A stretch of DNA of 64,000 nt from Litomosoides sigmodontis (taxonomy: Eukaryota; Nematoda; Chromadorea; Rhabditida; Onchocercidae). Location of the stretch: contig OY718807.1 in the NCBI GenBank assembly GCA_963070105.1, positions 7,025,483 through 7,089,482 of the forward strand. The letters are read 5' to 3'. Below are positions 1 through 17,491 of this stretch, piece after piece (positions within the stretch are counted from its first letter, which is position 1; every line of letters starts with the position of its first letter). The notes beneath the pieces were generated by a model. It had not been told where the DNA came from. It did not search any database and saw only the letters and a program-made list of their open reading frames with translations. Position numbers and translations under genes: made by a program.

Positions 1-457
1 ATCTCTTTCGGTTTCATTAATTTCTTGCTTAAGAAAATCGATTTATTGAAGCTAAGTTATAAGGGATATAAAGGAAATGCGACTCGTTATGTAACTGTAG
101 CTGCTAAAACGTTTTCCACAGGACTCTGTTGGTTTCTGTGACTTTTAGATGCACTGGATATCATATCAACTCGATTGTAATCAAGAAAGATAGGAATTTG
201 TCGGGAAAAGCATTCAGAACTTTCTGAATTTTAGAATTTAGAATTCCGAAATCTTAGCAAATACAATAGACGTTGAAGAAAAAATTGCTAGCAGCTTGAA
301 TAGTTAGTGAGTTTAAGGTAGAGGAAATAGTAAATGATAGAGGTAAATGGTAAATTATATGATAAATAACTTGAAATAACAGTGGGTAACATAGTTATCT
401 GGCAAAGCATACCTCATTTGTTTTAGAATCATTGGTTGGATCGATTTACTGTTACAG

Positions 458-1512
458 TAATTCAATGCCCGTGGAGTTGAAAAGTGTTGATTTAGCCGTT
501 CAACCGCAACTATTAGCCGTAGAGGTTCCAGCTCAAAATATTCGAGCTTACAGTCGTAATACTTCCGACAATTCCAGCTCGCAGCAAATGTCTGTGATAG
601 CGTCACGTATTCATAGTCGCCGAGGTTGGAATATTTTATTGTTTCTTCTGTGGGATAAATCAAAAATAGACGACTAATGGGAAATGAAATGAAGGAATTT
701 TCAGAAAACAGCCGAGGGAGTCAGAGAAGATGCTATTTGAAACATGACAATCATCGTGGATCGGGCAACACTCAGCATCCATCCTGTGTTGCACTCACCA
801 ATTCAACTAATAAAGGCTCTCAATCGTTTACTAGTTACAGGAGCGCTATCAGGTTGTCACTTATATTCTACTTTGTATCTCAGAATATATCTTTACTTTA
901 ACTCTTTCAAGCAAATTCAAATAGGGGCATTTAATGATATTCAAGTAGGAACCATGGTAATATTTTTATTGGTATGCCATGAAAGTGTCATATGTATTAA
1001 CCTTTGGGTACAATTAATAGAAAAATGTTGCAGAGGCAGGCAAAAGATATCGAATTTATCACGAGAGCAAGAATCGATGTATCCCTTTTGCATGCCATCA
1101 ATTGTAACAGCAATTGATTCAGGACGTGAATCAGATATAATTCGAAAAAACTTTCCGAGACGAACGAGTTCAAGAGACAAAAAGACAAGAAATAGAGGTA
1201 GTATGAATTTATCATCCACAAGTAATATTAAAACATTTTAAGCGTGGAAGTTAATTTAATTTGTCAATGTTGGATATTGTACGTTTGTGTTTGAGATATT
1301 GAAAGATTTTTGTATGCACTTATTTTGCTACTACTTGTTTAATTTACAAACTTTTACTATTTATAACAGAAAGTTGAAACTTTCGAGGATTTGACGTGGC
1401 AATCAGAGCGCAAAGTGATAGCGAACGTTTCGAAGATCGACGAGTGACACTGGATACTTCATCCCTCTCCTACAACAAGCCTATTGAAGCTTACCTTGTC
1501 ACCGAATTTTGA
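458..1512 (+). CDS. 3' part of an unrecognised gene; basic Ser/Arg-rich C-terminal tail
   Basis: I do not recognise this protein. Four phase-compatible exons can be joined: 458-624, 705-852, 1034-1197 and 1388-1512, giving about 200 residues ending in TGA at 1510-1512. Acceptors are GTTACAG, TTTTCAG, GTTGCAG and TTTCGAG; donors all start with GT, and phases run 1, 2, 1. The 5' exons lie outside the window. The residues are hydrophilic and rich in Ser, Arg and Asn, with basic phosphorylation-like motifs (PRRTSSRDKK, DRRVTLD) and no membrane segment, so this looks like the cytoplasmic tail of a larger protein such as a channel or receptor. That role is inference. The last residues, YLVTEF, fit a class I PDZ ligand (T-x-hydrophobic). 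Exon joining rests on phase only; the last acceptor is the weakest. Confidence 0.5.
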
Positions 1513-2939
1513 CTAGGCAATGTAAATGTCAATAACATTTGTTCGTTTTCTATGGTCGCTTGACACGTGCTGCAAAAATTTGTGCCACTGAAATGAAAGC
1601 CTCAAAATCAGATGTGTGTGCTATGCAGTCATCGCTTTACCACATGCATTTATATTTCTCCTGAAAGAGCTGCTGTATGCCACCCTGCGCGAAAGCAATT
1701 CCACTATGGTAGGGTGGACATAAATATAGCAGTGAGTAATGAATTGTACGGAATAACTTATTAACTCGCGTCATCGATTGAGGTCTGAAATTCATTTACC
1801 TAAATTAAAAAGTTTCAGTTTCTAGGACGTCAAGAGCTCAAAACCACCTCAGCACACTGCTTGGTAGTTTGTCCATGCGGATAGGAAAGCCGCTAAAGCT
1901 ATCATCAAATGATTGACGTATATAATGTTTATACATATGTAGCATGCAGTCTAACAAATAACCTTTTATGATATGAAAGAAGAGATGCATTTCAGCTAGC
2001 AAAATCCTCCTCAACGTCAAATCGCACACCCACACGAACTTATCTTTCCACCGTTCTTTCCGCGAAATTATCAGCTTTGTTTGATACCACTTATCGCCAA
2101 AATTCAAGCATGGGAAAACCATATGTGAAAGATTTACGAGGAATTCAAAGCGGACACTATCACGCCACGTATATCATCTATTACCTATTACATGTCATGT
2201 TTTACCCCATTTCGAAAGAGCGCTTTGAGAAGTTCAGTTGTCATAGGCATTTTGCGAACCCAATCGATATTTATATTTTAGGGAGGATTACCTGAGGCGA
2301 TGTGACGTGTGTGGGAGTGGAGCGGCTGCTTTGGTTTTTTTTGTCTGGGATTTCGGGTTAGTTTGGATGACTGATGGTCGAGTGATCGTCGAGGCGGCGT
2401 TATCCTCGGATCACCATCCAATTTTCACTTAACTGTTTGGAAAATTGTAGAAGTGAAGGGGGTTGTAAATAATGAATAGTGGTTGAGGTGTGTTAGTTAC
2501 GTGAGGAGTAAGGGGAGGGCAACTGTCTAGATTACCCAGAAGATAGAAATTTGGTTAACGTAATTGATAGTGGAAATTTCATTATACGAATTCAATCAGT
2601 GCTATCAACTTAGACACTGAGTATGCAAAGGCTGAAGAGGTAAAGTTGGTTGAAACTCTCTACATAAATTTGTGTTGAATGAAGACTTTTTTCACATTGT
2701 AGATTGTGTTAAGGCAGTGGGTGTGCCAGCCAACTAAGTTGAGAAAAGAAAGCTCTATCTATCGGTATAAAAATCAGGATCAGTATCAGGCAGGCATTCA
2801 GGCAAGAATCAGAAATCAGTGAGAGAGACATTATCATACTTCTACTGACTTGTTGTGAGGGGATCTCGATAACTTCACTTAATCACTATCAGAGAGACAG
2901 TCAGTGTTAAGAGAGTGACACAAAACAGACACAGATACG
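1513..2939. other. intergenic; probable 5' flank and leader of the first hnRNP gene
   Basis: No coding exon is supportable. The stretch holds short ORFs without family resemblance. The last 200 bases (about 2740-2939) are purine-rich (many CAG, GAGAG and AGACA motifs) and probably form the leader of the hnRNP gene that starts at 2940. Confidence 0.4.
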
Positions 2940-6037
<3,098 letters not shown>

Positions 6038-7346
6038 GGATGTGGTTAATGCGGTACACGTATTTTCGCTGCTGATACTTTTTTCGTGACGATCTCAGTA
6101 GGTGGTCCAGAAATACAGATTTTATGCCATTTCACCTTCTGTATTTTGTTTCTTTACAACTTTGCTGTGTTTTAGTTTTGCTGTGCCTCTGTTTTCTTTT
6201 AAGAATGTTCTGGAATTATTGAGATGTTGGGAAAAGTTTAGTGCTCTTCCTCTGTTGACATTTACATGCATCTTAGCATCATTTTCTGTAATATCTCTAT
6301 AATTAGCAGTCTTTTTCTAAAACCTTGTAAACATTTTTTTGTTGCTGAAATTTTCTCATTACAATTTTTACAATCCTTTGTAGTTCCGTCGTTTTCACAT
6401 TGTCTGTCTCAAATTTTTTATTATTGCAATTGTTGTTCCAGTTGCGCTTTCCTTCATTGTGAACGATTGTGTAGTATAAAACTTCGACAAGACTTTATAT
6501 TTGTTATTGTTACTATTGGCTGTTGAGAAAGTTTCAGACCGGTCAGTATTTCTTTAAGTTCTCTTTAAGTGATTCAAGATTTATGCACATATTTTGATTA
6601 ATGTATTTGTGCACTTATTGGACCGTTGTTCTGGATAGGTAAATCATTGCTATCGTTCAGCCATCGATTACTGTGGTGGAATAAAATAGTGTTTGAGTCA
6701 ATCCTGGGCTGCACAGTTCGACTTGGATGCATGCTTAGCAAATCTTCATATTTTATTTATAGGGATCTTCTGTTTGGATTAAAGTGGTATTTTCTCAACG
6801 CACGTTACGTCAGAGAGAGCAAGGTTGGTTTTTGCAGTTGTACATTGATGAGGGTATGAGGTGAAGAGAGAAGGGAAAAGTGGAATATATCGTTGTGCGT
6901 GTCTGGTAGAAAGAAATGTCGGGAAGTATTTGGTTGCTGCTCGAGAACTGCTTTTGGAAACTTTCGCAAATATTGATACGCAGTCTTAATTTTAGGTTTT
7001 TTGTCAGGTAAGGTGGAGTTAGGCTTGTTGGCGCATTTTTCTCATTATTATTAAGGTGAGGCTTATTTCACGTTTGAAAAATGGTGAGATGTAGTACTTC
7101 TAAATACTTAACAAAGCGTTACGATTTATTTGGTCTTATATATTGATTGGTATTATATACCTTTAGATATTGCTGTGAGATCAGTTGTCAGTGATATACA
7201 GTATTTTGTGAGAGATCAGCATATATATACGTCATTTGGTACAACCAGTGTATGTACTTTACGTGATCAAAGAGGGAGTGACCGTATACTACTACTACTA
7301 CTACCTCTACTATCACTACTGTCGAGATTTAGAAACAAAGAGAACG
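6038..7346. other. intergenic between the two hnRNP paralogues
   Basis: No coding exon is seen. It contains the 3' UTR of the upstream copy (an AATAAA lies at 6680-6685, about 640 bases after the stop) and the 5' flank of the downstream copy, with a (CTA)n-like run at about 7287-7316 just before the second start codon. Confidence 0.45.
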
Positions 7347-9458
<2,112 letters not shown>

Positions 9459-10387
9459 TGCATGCCTGTTCAAATGTTCCGTGTTGTTTTGTTTCCTTTT
9501 GTTGTATTGTTAAGTGCAATGACACTTTTTATACTATTTACAAATAATTCTGTACCATCGAAACTGAGCACTATTGCACTCACATTTCTTAATATCTTAT
9601 TCATTAGAATTCTTAATCAGTTTTTCGCAGATTGGCAAGTCTTTTTACTGACTGTAATGTCTTTGTTTGGTGGATGATAGGGAACGAGGTTTTTTGAGTA
9701 AATTTGATGAATTTTTTATGTGGCGGGTTAATTTGAATTAATTATTGAGGATGCACGGTTTTAGGGCATATTCACGCTGTAATTTCTCGTGTCTCTCAAT
9801 ATATTGTTGTCTCTAATTGGCATAAAGATGATGCATTTTTCGGGATTCATTCGGAAATAGTTTTCGGAGAATAAAGTGATCTTGAGTTTAACACTGTGGC
9901 TATTTTACATGGAATTCAACATGCCATTCGTAATTTCGCTTGCCCGTTGTGCGTGTTGGTTTAATTGCTGACAATACAATCGGGGATTCAGTTTTTGGTA
10001 GATTAAATCGGAAATAGTCTTGAATTCAAATATGTAGAGCAGAAGCCAGCTCATTCCTTGAGTATGAGGTGGAGCATGTGTAGGGCACAATTATGCATCG
10101 TTTTCTTAAACTGTTAAAGTTCAGTAGTTCGCCTGAATGAATCAGTTTTCGTATCTGTGAAGTTTCGAAGTGCAAGCATGCTCGAGGTTTTTGTATTAGG
10201 TTGAAATGATACTTGGTGAGTATTGCGGGGCGCTAAGGTACTTGCTTCTAAGGTTCGATTGATTTCCCTGTCCTTAAATGAAAGAAGAGAGGATGTTGAT
10301 GTCAAGTTGCATTTGGAACGTCATCCTATTGAAAACTAAAAATTTCGCTATTTTTTTACAATCATAATTTGTGGCGAATGATTTAAG
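9459..10387. other. intergenic; 3' UTR of hnRNP copy 2 and GET4 promoter
   Basis: No coding exon is seen. AATAAA at 9870-9875 probably ends the upstream transcript. TTTAAG immediately before the GET4 ATG at 10388 could be a spliced-leader acceptor. Confidence 0.45.
9870..9875 (+). terminator. poly(A) signal, hnRNP copy 2
   Basis: Canonical AATAAA about 410 bases after the stop codon at 9458. Confidence 0.6.
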
Positions 10388-13010
10388 ATGTCTTGGGCAG
10401 AGAGTAAGTTGCGGCTATGCTTTGAATATGGTAACTATTATGAGGCACATCAAATTTACCGATCATTGTACAATCGGTTGTCGAAACAAAAAAAATGGCA
10501 GGAGTTACAAGATATGCTATACAATGGAATACTGCGACTTCTGGAGGGTTAGTCTATCAGCATGGTGCTGGGTCTGAAAGTTCATCTTTATATGTTGTAG
10601 AATTTTATAAAGAAGAAAATTGGAGGGGCATTGCTAACAACTGTGTTAGTGGGTGGAACTATTTTTATGTTTAATATTTTCTATGTATCCTTTTTGGAAC
10701 AAAATCCTTTTATTTGATATTGTATCTCTTTTAAGTCACGTTGTATTACAGCAAGTGAAGCAGCAAGTGCAATTGATCTTGCCGAACTATTTGTAGAGGC
10801 TTTGGAGAAATCCAAAACACCTGTCTCTTCAGTTGTTTTGGACCGTTTCGATGAAGTTGGTTTACATGCCTGTTTCGATCCTTTTCGATTAATGAATGTA
10901 AAAGATAACTTACTAAAATTATTCCAGAATAATGGGATGTTTTCATTTTGCCTGTACTAATATATTTTTGAATTTTGCCTTCGAGGTGTAATAGTGAATC
11001 TGATGATACAGTTGAAAAAATGGACCCTCATTACAAAAATATTTAGGGATTAAAAACTGTTGTATAAACATAGAAAAACTCGATGTTTTCGAGTAGGTCA
11101 TGGAATGCTATTATTATCTGGTCACTATAAGTGCCTTTTCAGCTGCTTAATCTTTTACCAGCTCAGTTGGAAAAAGATTTGGAAGCTAGTTCGGAGCGAG
11201 AAGATCGAAGGTCACAATACATATCTCTAGGTATCAAATGGACTATGGCTGTGGGCGACAGTAAACGCTATCGGCAACGTGGCCATCCTGGATTACATCT
11301 GTTAGTCAAGTTAAACGGCGTTTTGAAAGCTGAAGAAAATTGTGAAAAATTTAGGCTTTTAACGTTCAGTCATCTAGATTTTCAATTTTCAATTCTCTAT
11401 TTCTATCAAGGGAACTCATTTTTTTAGACGCATTGCGAAATCGTTGTGGCGCGATGGAAACTACATCAACGCGAGAAATCATTTTATGTATTCTGATGAT
11501 CCAGAAGTAATCTCTTTTATGTGCTTTATTTCTGTGATTCGCCAACAGCTTAAGTTTACTAATTTTTTGTTTGTGAAAAAAAGTGTGTACTCTCTGACAA
11601 ATAAAATTCTTAGATTTTGCAAAACATGAAAAGCATCACTAGTGCGGCTTGGAATTGTATGTTGGTTTTACCAATTTGATGGAACTTTGCTATTCAACTA
11701 TTTTTGTACTTTCATTGATTTTTTCATTTATCACACACATGTTAATTGAAAGTTTTGATTTCAGACATTTGCAGTATTTCTTACTGAATATCAAATGAAA
11801 TACGGTTACACTACGGAAAAGGATTTGTTCATTGCGCAAGCTGTTTTGCAAGTTAGTTTAGTTATCGTACAGGCAAGCAACAGTGAAAGCAATAAAAATT
11901 GAAGATTTGTGGAGAAATCGGTGCTTTCCTTGATAATTTCGAAGTATTTTTGAAAATTCTTTCCCGTCAAATAAGAACTGTGTTTCGCATTCATGCCATA
12001 TTATAGATGCTATGCGATCGAAGACCGAAGAGTGCATTAAAATTGCTGCACTCTTACTCTGATGTTCATCCTGATATTAGGAATGGATTTCCCTATCCAT
12101 TTCCATTGCTCAACTTCTTGCATTATGTGATAATATGTATCGCAAATAACAAGGTATTCTTTTATTCAGCTGGAGAGCCATGTTAGGAAAGAAATAGAGG
12201 TCAGGGCTGAATAGATAAAGTGTAGTTTTATGCTCGAAAGCTGCTAAATTCTACTAAAAGTTCTGAAGTTTGTGGTACAGCAGCAACTTATTTTAATGGA
12301 ATCCGTTCCAATTTCTTATTTGATACTGCGTACGCAATAGTCTATAAGCTTTTACAATAATTTTGAATTTTAGCCATTATACTTCACAGTACTAATGGAT
12401 CAGTATGAAAAGGAAATCAATCGTGATCCGGAATATAAGCGATTATTGGACAAGATAGGTCAAATATATATGGGTATGCCTCAGTCACAGACAGCACGAA
12501 GTGGATTCCTAGGAAATATGATTAAAGGTATACATGTTTTGTGATTAGTGGAATTTATATCCCTTTATGTAGGAGTAATATTTGCTTTGCTTGGATTTTG
12601 TTTATGTGTATTTGAGTAATTTCAAAAAGAAGTTGGAGGTGTTTCTTTGTTTCTAAAAAGACATTTGTCGAACGTTAGCATGGATTCTCAAGAAATCCTT
12701 AAAAACTTTTCTTACAGACACAAAAACTATCATTTTAGATTCATGATCCATTACCGCACATCTTCCTGCTTGTTTTGCGGAGAATGGGCTCCATCTATTT
12801 TATGTCATACTTTCAGGATTGCTAAGATCGCCAGAAAATGAATCAGGTACTGAAGAATTTGAAATTGACCCAGAAGAAGTTCTTCATATACCAATTGACG
12901 ATGAACGTGACATCTTTTCGGGTTCATCCGTAAGCGGATTAAGAAGTGATGAATGTCAGACAGGCAAACCACAGAGCGGTGCTGTCACGGATGATATGGA
13001 TTTGGATTAA
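10388..13010 (+). CDS. GET4: GET4/TRC35, tail-anchored protein targeting factor
   Basis: Eight exons: 10388-10547, 10752-10855, 11143-11300, 11428-11506, 11765-11851, 12007-12153, 12374-12527, 12817-13010; 360 residues. GET4 is the alpha-solenoid scaffold of the cytosolic pre-targeting complex (with GET5/UBL4A and, in animals, BAG6) that passes tail-anchored membrane proteins to the GET3 ATPase for insertion into the ER. Recognisable family stretches are GNYYEAHQIYRSLYNR near the N-terminus, RGHPGLHLRIAKSLW, EKDLFIAQAVLQ, FPLLNFLHYVI and RLLDKIGQIYMGMPQ. An in-frame TGA just upstream of ATG 10388 supports the start. The C-terminus carries an acidic extension (about residues 297-360) longer than the human tail. 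An apparent frame break at 10547 is a normal phase-1 donor. AATAAA follows at 13074-13079. Confidence 0.92.
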
Positions 13011-14891
13011 CGGTTTTGTACATTTAGTTGGAAAATTGGCGGTATTCACAGCTTCTGTTATACTTTTAAGGAAAATAAAATTGCTTGAAATTTGACGTAT
13101 TTCTTTGGAGAAGTAATTTTACATTGGAATTTTAAAATGAAATGTTTGATTTTTCAATTCCGTAATACATCTATGGTATACTCACTACATCACAAATTAC
13201 ATAAAATATTTTATGATATACCAAGAAATCAGACATAGTGGTTTTTTGATCTGTTTCATATAAGGATGGATCTTTATTTAACAAAAAGTCATCTAAATTT
13301 TCTTACCACATGGCTGAGGTTTTATTGTTATTGACATTGAGTTATTTAATTTTTTGATTTGGTTATCTTTTCTATGAGATGTTTTCGTTGTAATTCATTG
13401 CAAAACTTATCAGCAAAAACGTTAGATATCGGCTATGTTTCCTATACAAATTATTTGCTCATACAACTAAAATGGATCAATGGCTTGCATTCTTTCAGGG
13501 TTTTTGCATTATCTCAATAAGTTTCATCCTTTTTTTCCTGAGAAAGATTTCGTGCAGAAAAAGGAAAATAAGCCACTATATTTTAATTTTTTAAATGTAA
13601 TGTTACAAGATTTTCTCTTGTGTTTATTACCTAGGCTTTCTCTAACTTCTTAATTAGCTGTTGTATGTGATATAATTATTGAAAAAGGAAAAATAGCTTG
13701 TGAAATTCTCCTATTTAGTTCATGGCGAACTTATCATTTTCCTCTTTTTTGTTTGTGGATTTTTGAATAAATAACTGCAATAATTTATTTATTTGAAATG
13801 TCAAAGCGCTTTAGGTAAGGACCAATATTTTCATGTTTAAAAACTGACTGCATGTCATCGATAATAGGAAAATGGAAGGTGTCTTGTTATATAAGGTCGG
13901 TATGAATTAAGCAAAATGCATGTTACAGCATTTTTGGGCTTCTACACTTTCGATTTCAGCAGCTCGAGAGTTTTGTTCGCTATCCATTTCCATTAAATAA
14001 GTTGTAAAATTGATGTGTATAATATGACTGTGGGAAAAAAAGACCGAAATAAATTCGAAAGGAATGAATGTGATTTGTAAGAGAGACGATCGCTTGCAGT
14101 ACGTATGAGTTTGGGGTTGTATTCGGAAGCATATGCCTTGCCCTCTCTACCTCTTCTCTATCCTCGGATTCCGTATTAAGATTTCGATCAATCCGTCGCA
14201 GAGTGAAGTTAGCCGTTCATATCTCACATAACTGTACACGCATCACTATCCAACAGTTCTCTTCATCTACAATTGATCAGTCTGAACAGGCCTTGCAAGT
14301 TTGGATGAAATTGAGATATGAGTGCTATCCGTCTAGCTAATTCTATTTAGTTGCTTTTTCTGCTGTCATTGTTTTGTCGATTCTAATTCTACCAGGTAAG
14401 CTATTCAGCAATTTTGTTATGAATTGTGAATTGAGTACTGCAGTGGAAGGTGACTCTTTCCTTTCAGGACAGTAATGTATGTTCAATTTCATTACACATT
14501 TCGTTTGGGGAGATGGTTGTTGAGCAGTGTAGTCGTGTTGCACTATAAAATTTCAAAATCAACTTGTTTACTTCATTCGTCTATGAGTCATTTAGCATTG
14601 TTCCATTTTGAAGCAATAGTATTTTCAATATATTTGAATTTTCCGATAATTTTTGAGATATTTGTGGAAACAGACATTTCTGAATTTAGTTTGTTAAAGA
14701 TATTTTGCATTTCATTTAAATCAGCAAAGCGCAATTTAGGTGTTAAAAATATTTTTCATTTGTTTTGTTGTCTTCTTCACTGACACAAACGGCTCATTTT
14801 TATATACTTGCTCGTTGCATTATAATTATATAATAGTGAAGTGATTGGTTTTTTTTTTCAGTAATTTGCAAAGTTTACATTTCAGCTAACA
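13011..14891. other. intergenic; GET4 3' UTR and peroxiredoxin 5' flank
   Basis: About 1.9 kb, AT-rich, with no recognised coding exon. The GET4 poly(A) signal lies at 13074-13079. The last bases before the peroxiredoxin ATG include ATTTCAG at about 14879-14885, a likely spliced-leader acceptor. A donor-like CAG|GTAAGC near 14396 could belong to a 5' UTR intron, which is speculative. Confidence 0.4.
13074..13079 (+). terminator. poly(A) signal, GET4
   Basis: Canonical AATAAA 64 bases after the GET4 stop. Confidence 0.7.
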
Positions 14892-16853
14892 ATGTCAAAA
14901 GGCATTCTGCTGGGTGATAAATTTCCAGATTTCCAAGCCGAGACCAATGAGGATTTCATTTCGAGCTTTCATGATTGGATTGGCAAAGAGTACGTGATTT
15001 CATCTAAAAAGATAAATTGTATGTCACTTTAATTGTAGCTCTACAGTTGTTGCCCGAAATCTGTGAAATTCATGTGTCTTGGATGTTGATATAAGTGGCA
15101 GTTGGATCTCTTAGAAGTAAAGGAGAACTGAAACAAAGTACCTTTATTACAGTTATTTCGTACGCTGCAAATTTCAGTGCTTCTTAACATCGTCGTTTCA
15201 AACGCTTCGAGAAGCGATACTGACTTGTGCTTTTCATTTTGAACGTTCAGATTTGCAGCAGCTGGGCAATACTGTTTTCTCATCCACGAGATTTCACTCC
15301 AGTATGCACTACGGAACTTGCTAGGCTGGTTCAACTGGCGCCGGAATTCAAGAAACGAAATGTAAAGCTGATTGGCTTAAGTTGTGATTCGATACAATCG
15401 CATCGTGAATGGGCTGCTGATATCCTCAAGGTATCTAAAATGAAGTCTGGTGATTGCGGTAATAGCTGCTCAGGTATATTATGTTTCTAACATTACTTAT
15501 CATTAATACAATGTTGCTGGATTACAATCACAGTAATTTCCGTATTCTAGAATCCTTCAGATTCATTTAACGTATAATTTGTTACTTTCCAGAAAAGAAA
15601 CTACCATTTCCGATAATAGCAGATGAGAATCGTGCTCTAGCTATCAAACTGGGGATGATGGATCCAGAGGAGCGTGATGAAAAGGGCGCTGCATTAACCG
15701 CACGTTGTGTTGGTTTATCAATTCCTAACTCCCATTTTCATGTGTTTTTCTCCATTATATGTAAAAAGTTTTCAGCTTGATCTTATCGGACCAGACATAG
15801 CCTTTGAAAAAAAGAGATGCTTAGAAATCGAAAACTTATGCGAAGTTTCTAGCACGTTTCTTGCGGTAATAATGCCAGTATATATTTTTTGCAGCTATTC
15901 ATAATTGGACCTGAGAAGACGCTGAAACTTTCTATCTTATACCCTGCAACAACGGGACGAAATTTTGAGTATGCGAAGCTTTAAAATACTCCCTGAATCA
16001 TTATGATAAATTGATGCAAACAAGTTTAAGGACCTTATTTTCCTAAACTTTTTGGTTTACTCATTGTTGGTTCAATTTCATGGTTAATTATTGAAATTTT
16101 AAATCATCGTTTCCTTTCCAAATGGAGGCGCGTATTCAAAACTTGGTAAATTATATAGAGACTCTTTCAATTCTAATTTAGACCCACTGAAGAACTTTAA
16201 AAATTGCATAGGTTAAAAGGTAACATAATGTGTTTCCTGCAGTAGTACATAACACTTCAATGATCAATGGCGTGATATTTTGGAAGAATTCACTTCATGC
16301 TCGCAAGAGATTACGACTTTAGTCACTGTGATACCCTTTTGAAACTAATATATGCTCTTGTTTCGAAAAGCGTAGAACACTGGATATCTTAGATTCCGGG
16401 TAATTAGAGATGTGCAAATATAAACTGATCGTTTTAATACTCTCCATACTTTTCAGTGAAATCCTGCGCGTTATTGACTCCCTTCAACTTACAGTAACGA
16501 AAAAAGTAGCAACACCTGTTGACTGGAAGGTGAGTACGTAAACGTTACATAAAGTGGGTGAATAATAAGTTCAAGACAGTTTTTGAAACATTAACCCTAG
16601 AAAAACTTCAAAGTGAAAATGCAGGATGCCGTAAAATGAAATCCTGATCTTAGAAGTTGTAAAAGTACTGCCATTCTTCTACTTCCACATTTAATTATAT
16701 GTCGACTTAACTTTTTAACAGGATGGCGATGATTGTGTCGTGATACCAACGATTGATGACAATGAGGCAAAAAAATTGTTTGGTGAAAAGATAAATACTG
16801 TTGAATTGCCATCTGGAAAACGTTACCTTCGCATGGTTCCACATCCGAAATAA
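14892..16853 (+). CDS. prdx-6: 1-Cys peroxiredoxin, PRDX6 type
   Basis: Six exons: 14892-14989, 15259-15473, 15593-15708, 15895-15968, 16457-16529, 16722-16853; 235 residues (human PRDX6 has 224). A cytosolic thiol peroxidase that reduces H2O2 and lipid hydroperoxides through one catalytic cysteine. The active site [12 protein letters not shown] places the peroxidatic Cys at residue 49; the conserved Arg is in LTARC (residue 142). The C-terminal dimer domain is typical ([34 protein letters not shown]). Two things differ from mammals: the phospholipase GDSWG motif reads KDSWA, and a CGNSC pair sits before [14 protein letters not shown] six bases upstream of the ATG is a good trans-splice acceptor; AATAAA is at 16944-16949. 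The gene converges on a pi-class GST. Confidence 0.94.
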
Positions 16854-17491
16854 AAAAACACACTACTACATTTATTTCTCATTACCATTGAAAGCGAAAA
16901 TCTCCCTTCAATACATAAATATTTCTATTTCACGTACTCCTTCAATAAACTTTGTGCAGACTATGATCGCTGAGGCACTTAACATATGATGTTCTGGATG
17001 ACGTGTTTGTTCAAAACCCATTTGACTCCTTATTTGCAACATTTTTGTCACATACGTGCTAACACTCTCCACATAGTAATGGTTCAAGGAAATATGAAGG
17101 ACAAATAAAGCAGAGCGACCCTTCATAGCAGTACGCATTTTTTCCTTGAATGATTAAATCGTGGGAAATTCATGCTTTATTTTAGTAATGCTTTATTGGA
17201 TATTAGTTAGCAAGAGAACATGTGATATATATATTCGTAAAATTTAACTTTTATTACATTCATCTTGAAACATCAAAGACGAGTATTGTTGACTCTGATG
17301 TCACATTATTTTAAGCTATATATTTAACAGCGGAGGTTTTATAGGGCTCTGTAAAATGAACAGCACAAAAAATATACCTGCTTGGAAAAATAACGTCATT
17401 AACATTTAAAAAATACCACGAACCAAAGAAGATTTTACAACGTCCCAAAGTGAAATAAAAAACGTATAGTTAAAATGAATTGCTTTATCAT
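16854..17491. other. convergent 3' flank between peroxiredoxin and GST
   Basis: This 638-base interval holds the 3' UTRs of two facing genes. AATAAA at 16944-16949 serves the plus-strand gene. TTTATT motifs on the plus strand near 17178-17256 are candidate minus-strand poly(A) signals, which would make the two transcripts close to overlapping. Confidence 0.45.
16944..16949 (+). terminator. poly(A) signal, peroxiredoxin
   Basis: Canonical AATAAA 91 bases after the stop codon. Confidence 0.7.

Noticed and set aside
744..1241. 165-codon plus-strand ORF as a stand-alone gene
   Set aside because: Only its second half (1034-1197) has exon borders and consistent phase; the rest crosses an intron with hydrophobic, non-coding-like translation.
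10541..10580. Apparent frameshift in GET4 after the first exon, with an open shifted frame
   Set aside because: A phase-1 GT donor at 10548 joined to the acceptor at 10751 restores the family sequence exactly; the shifted open frame is intron.
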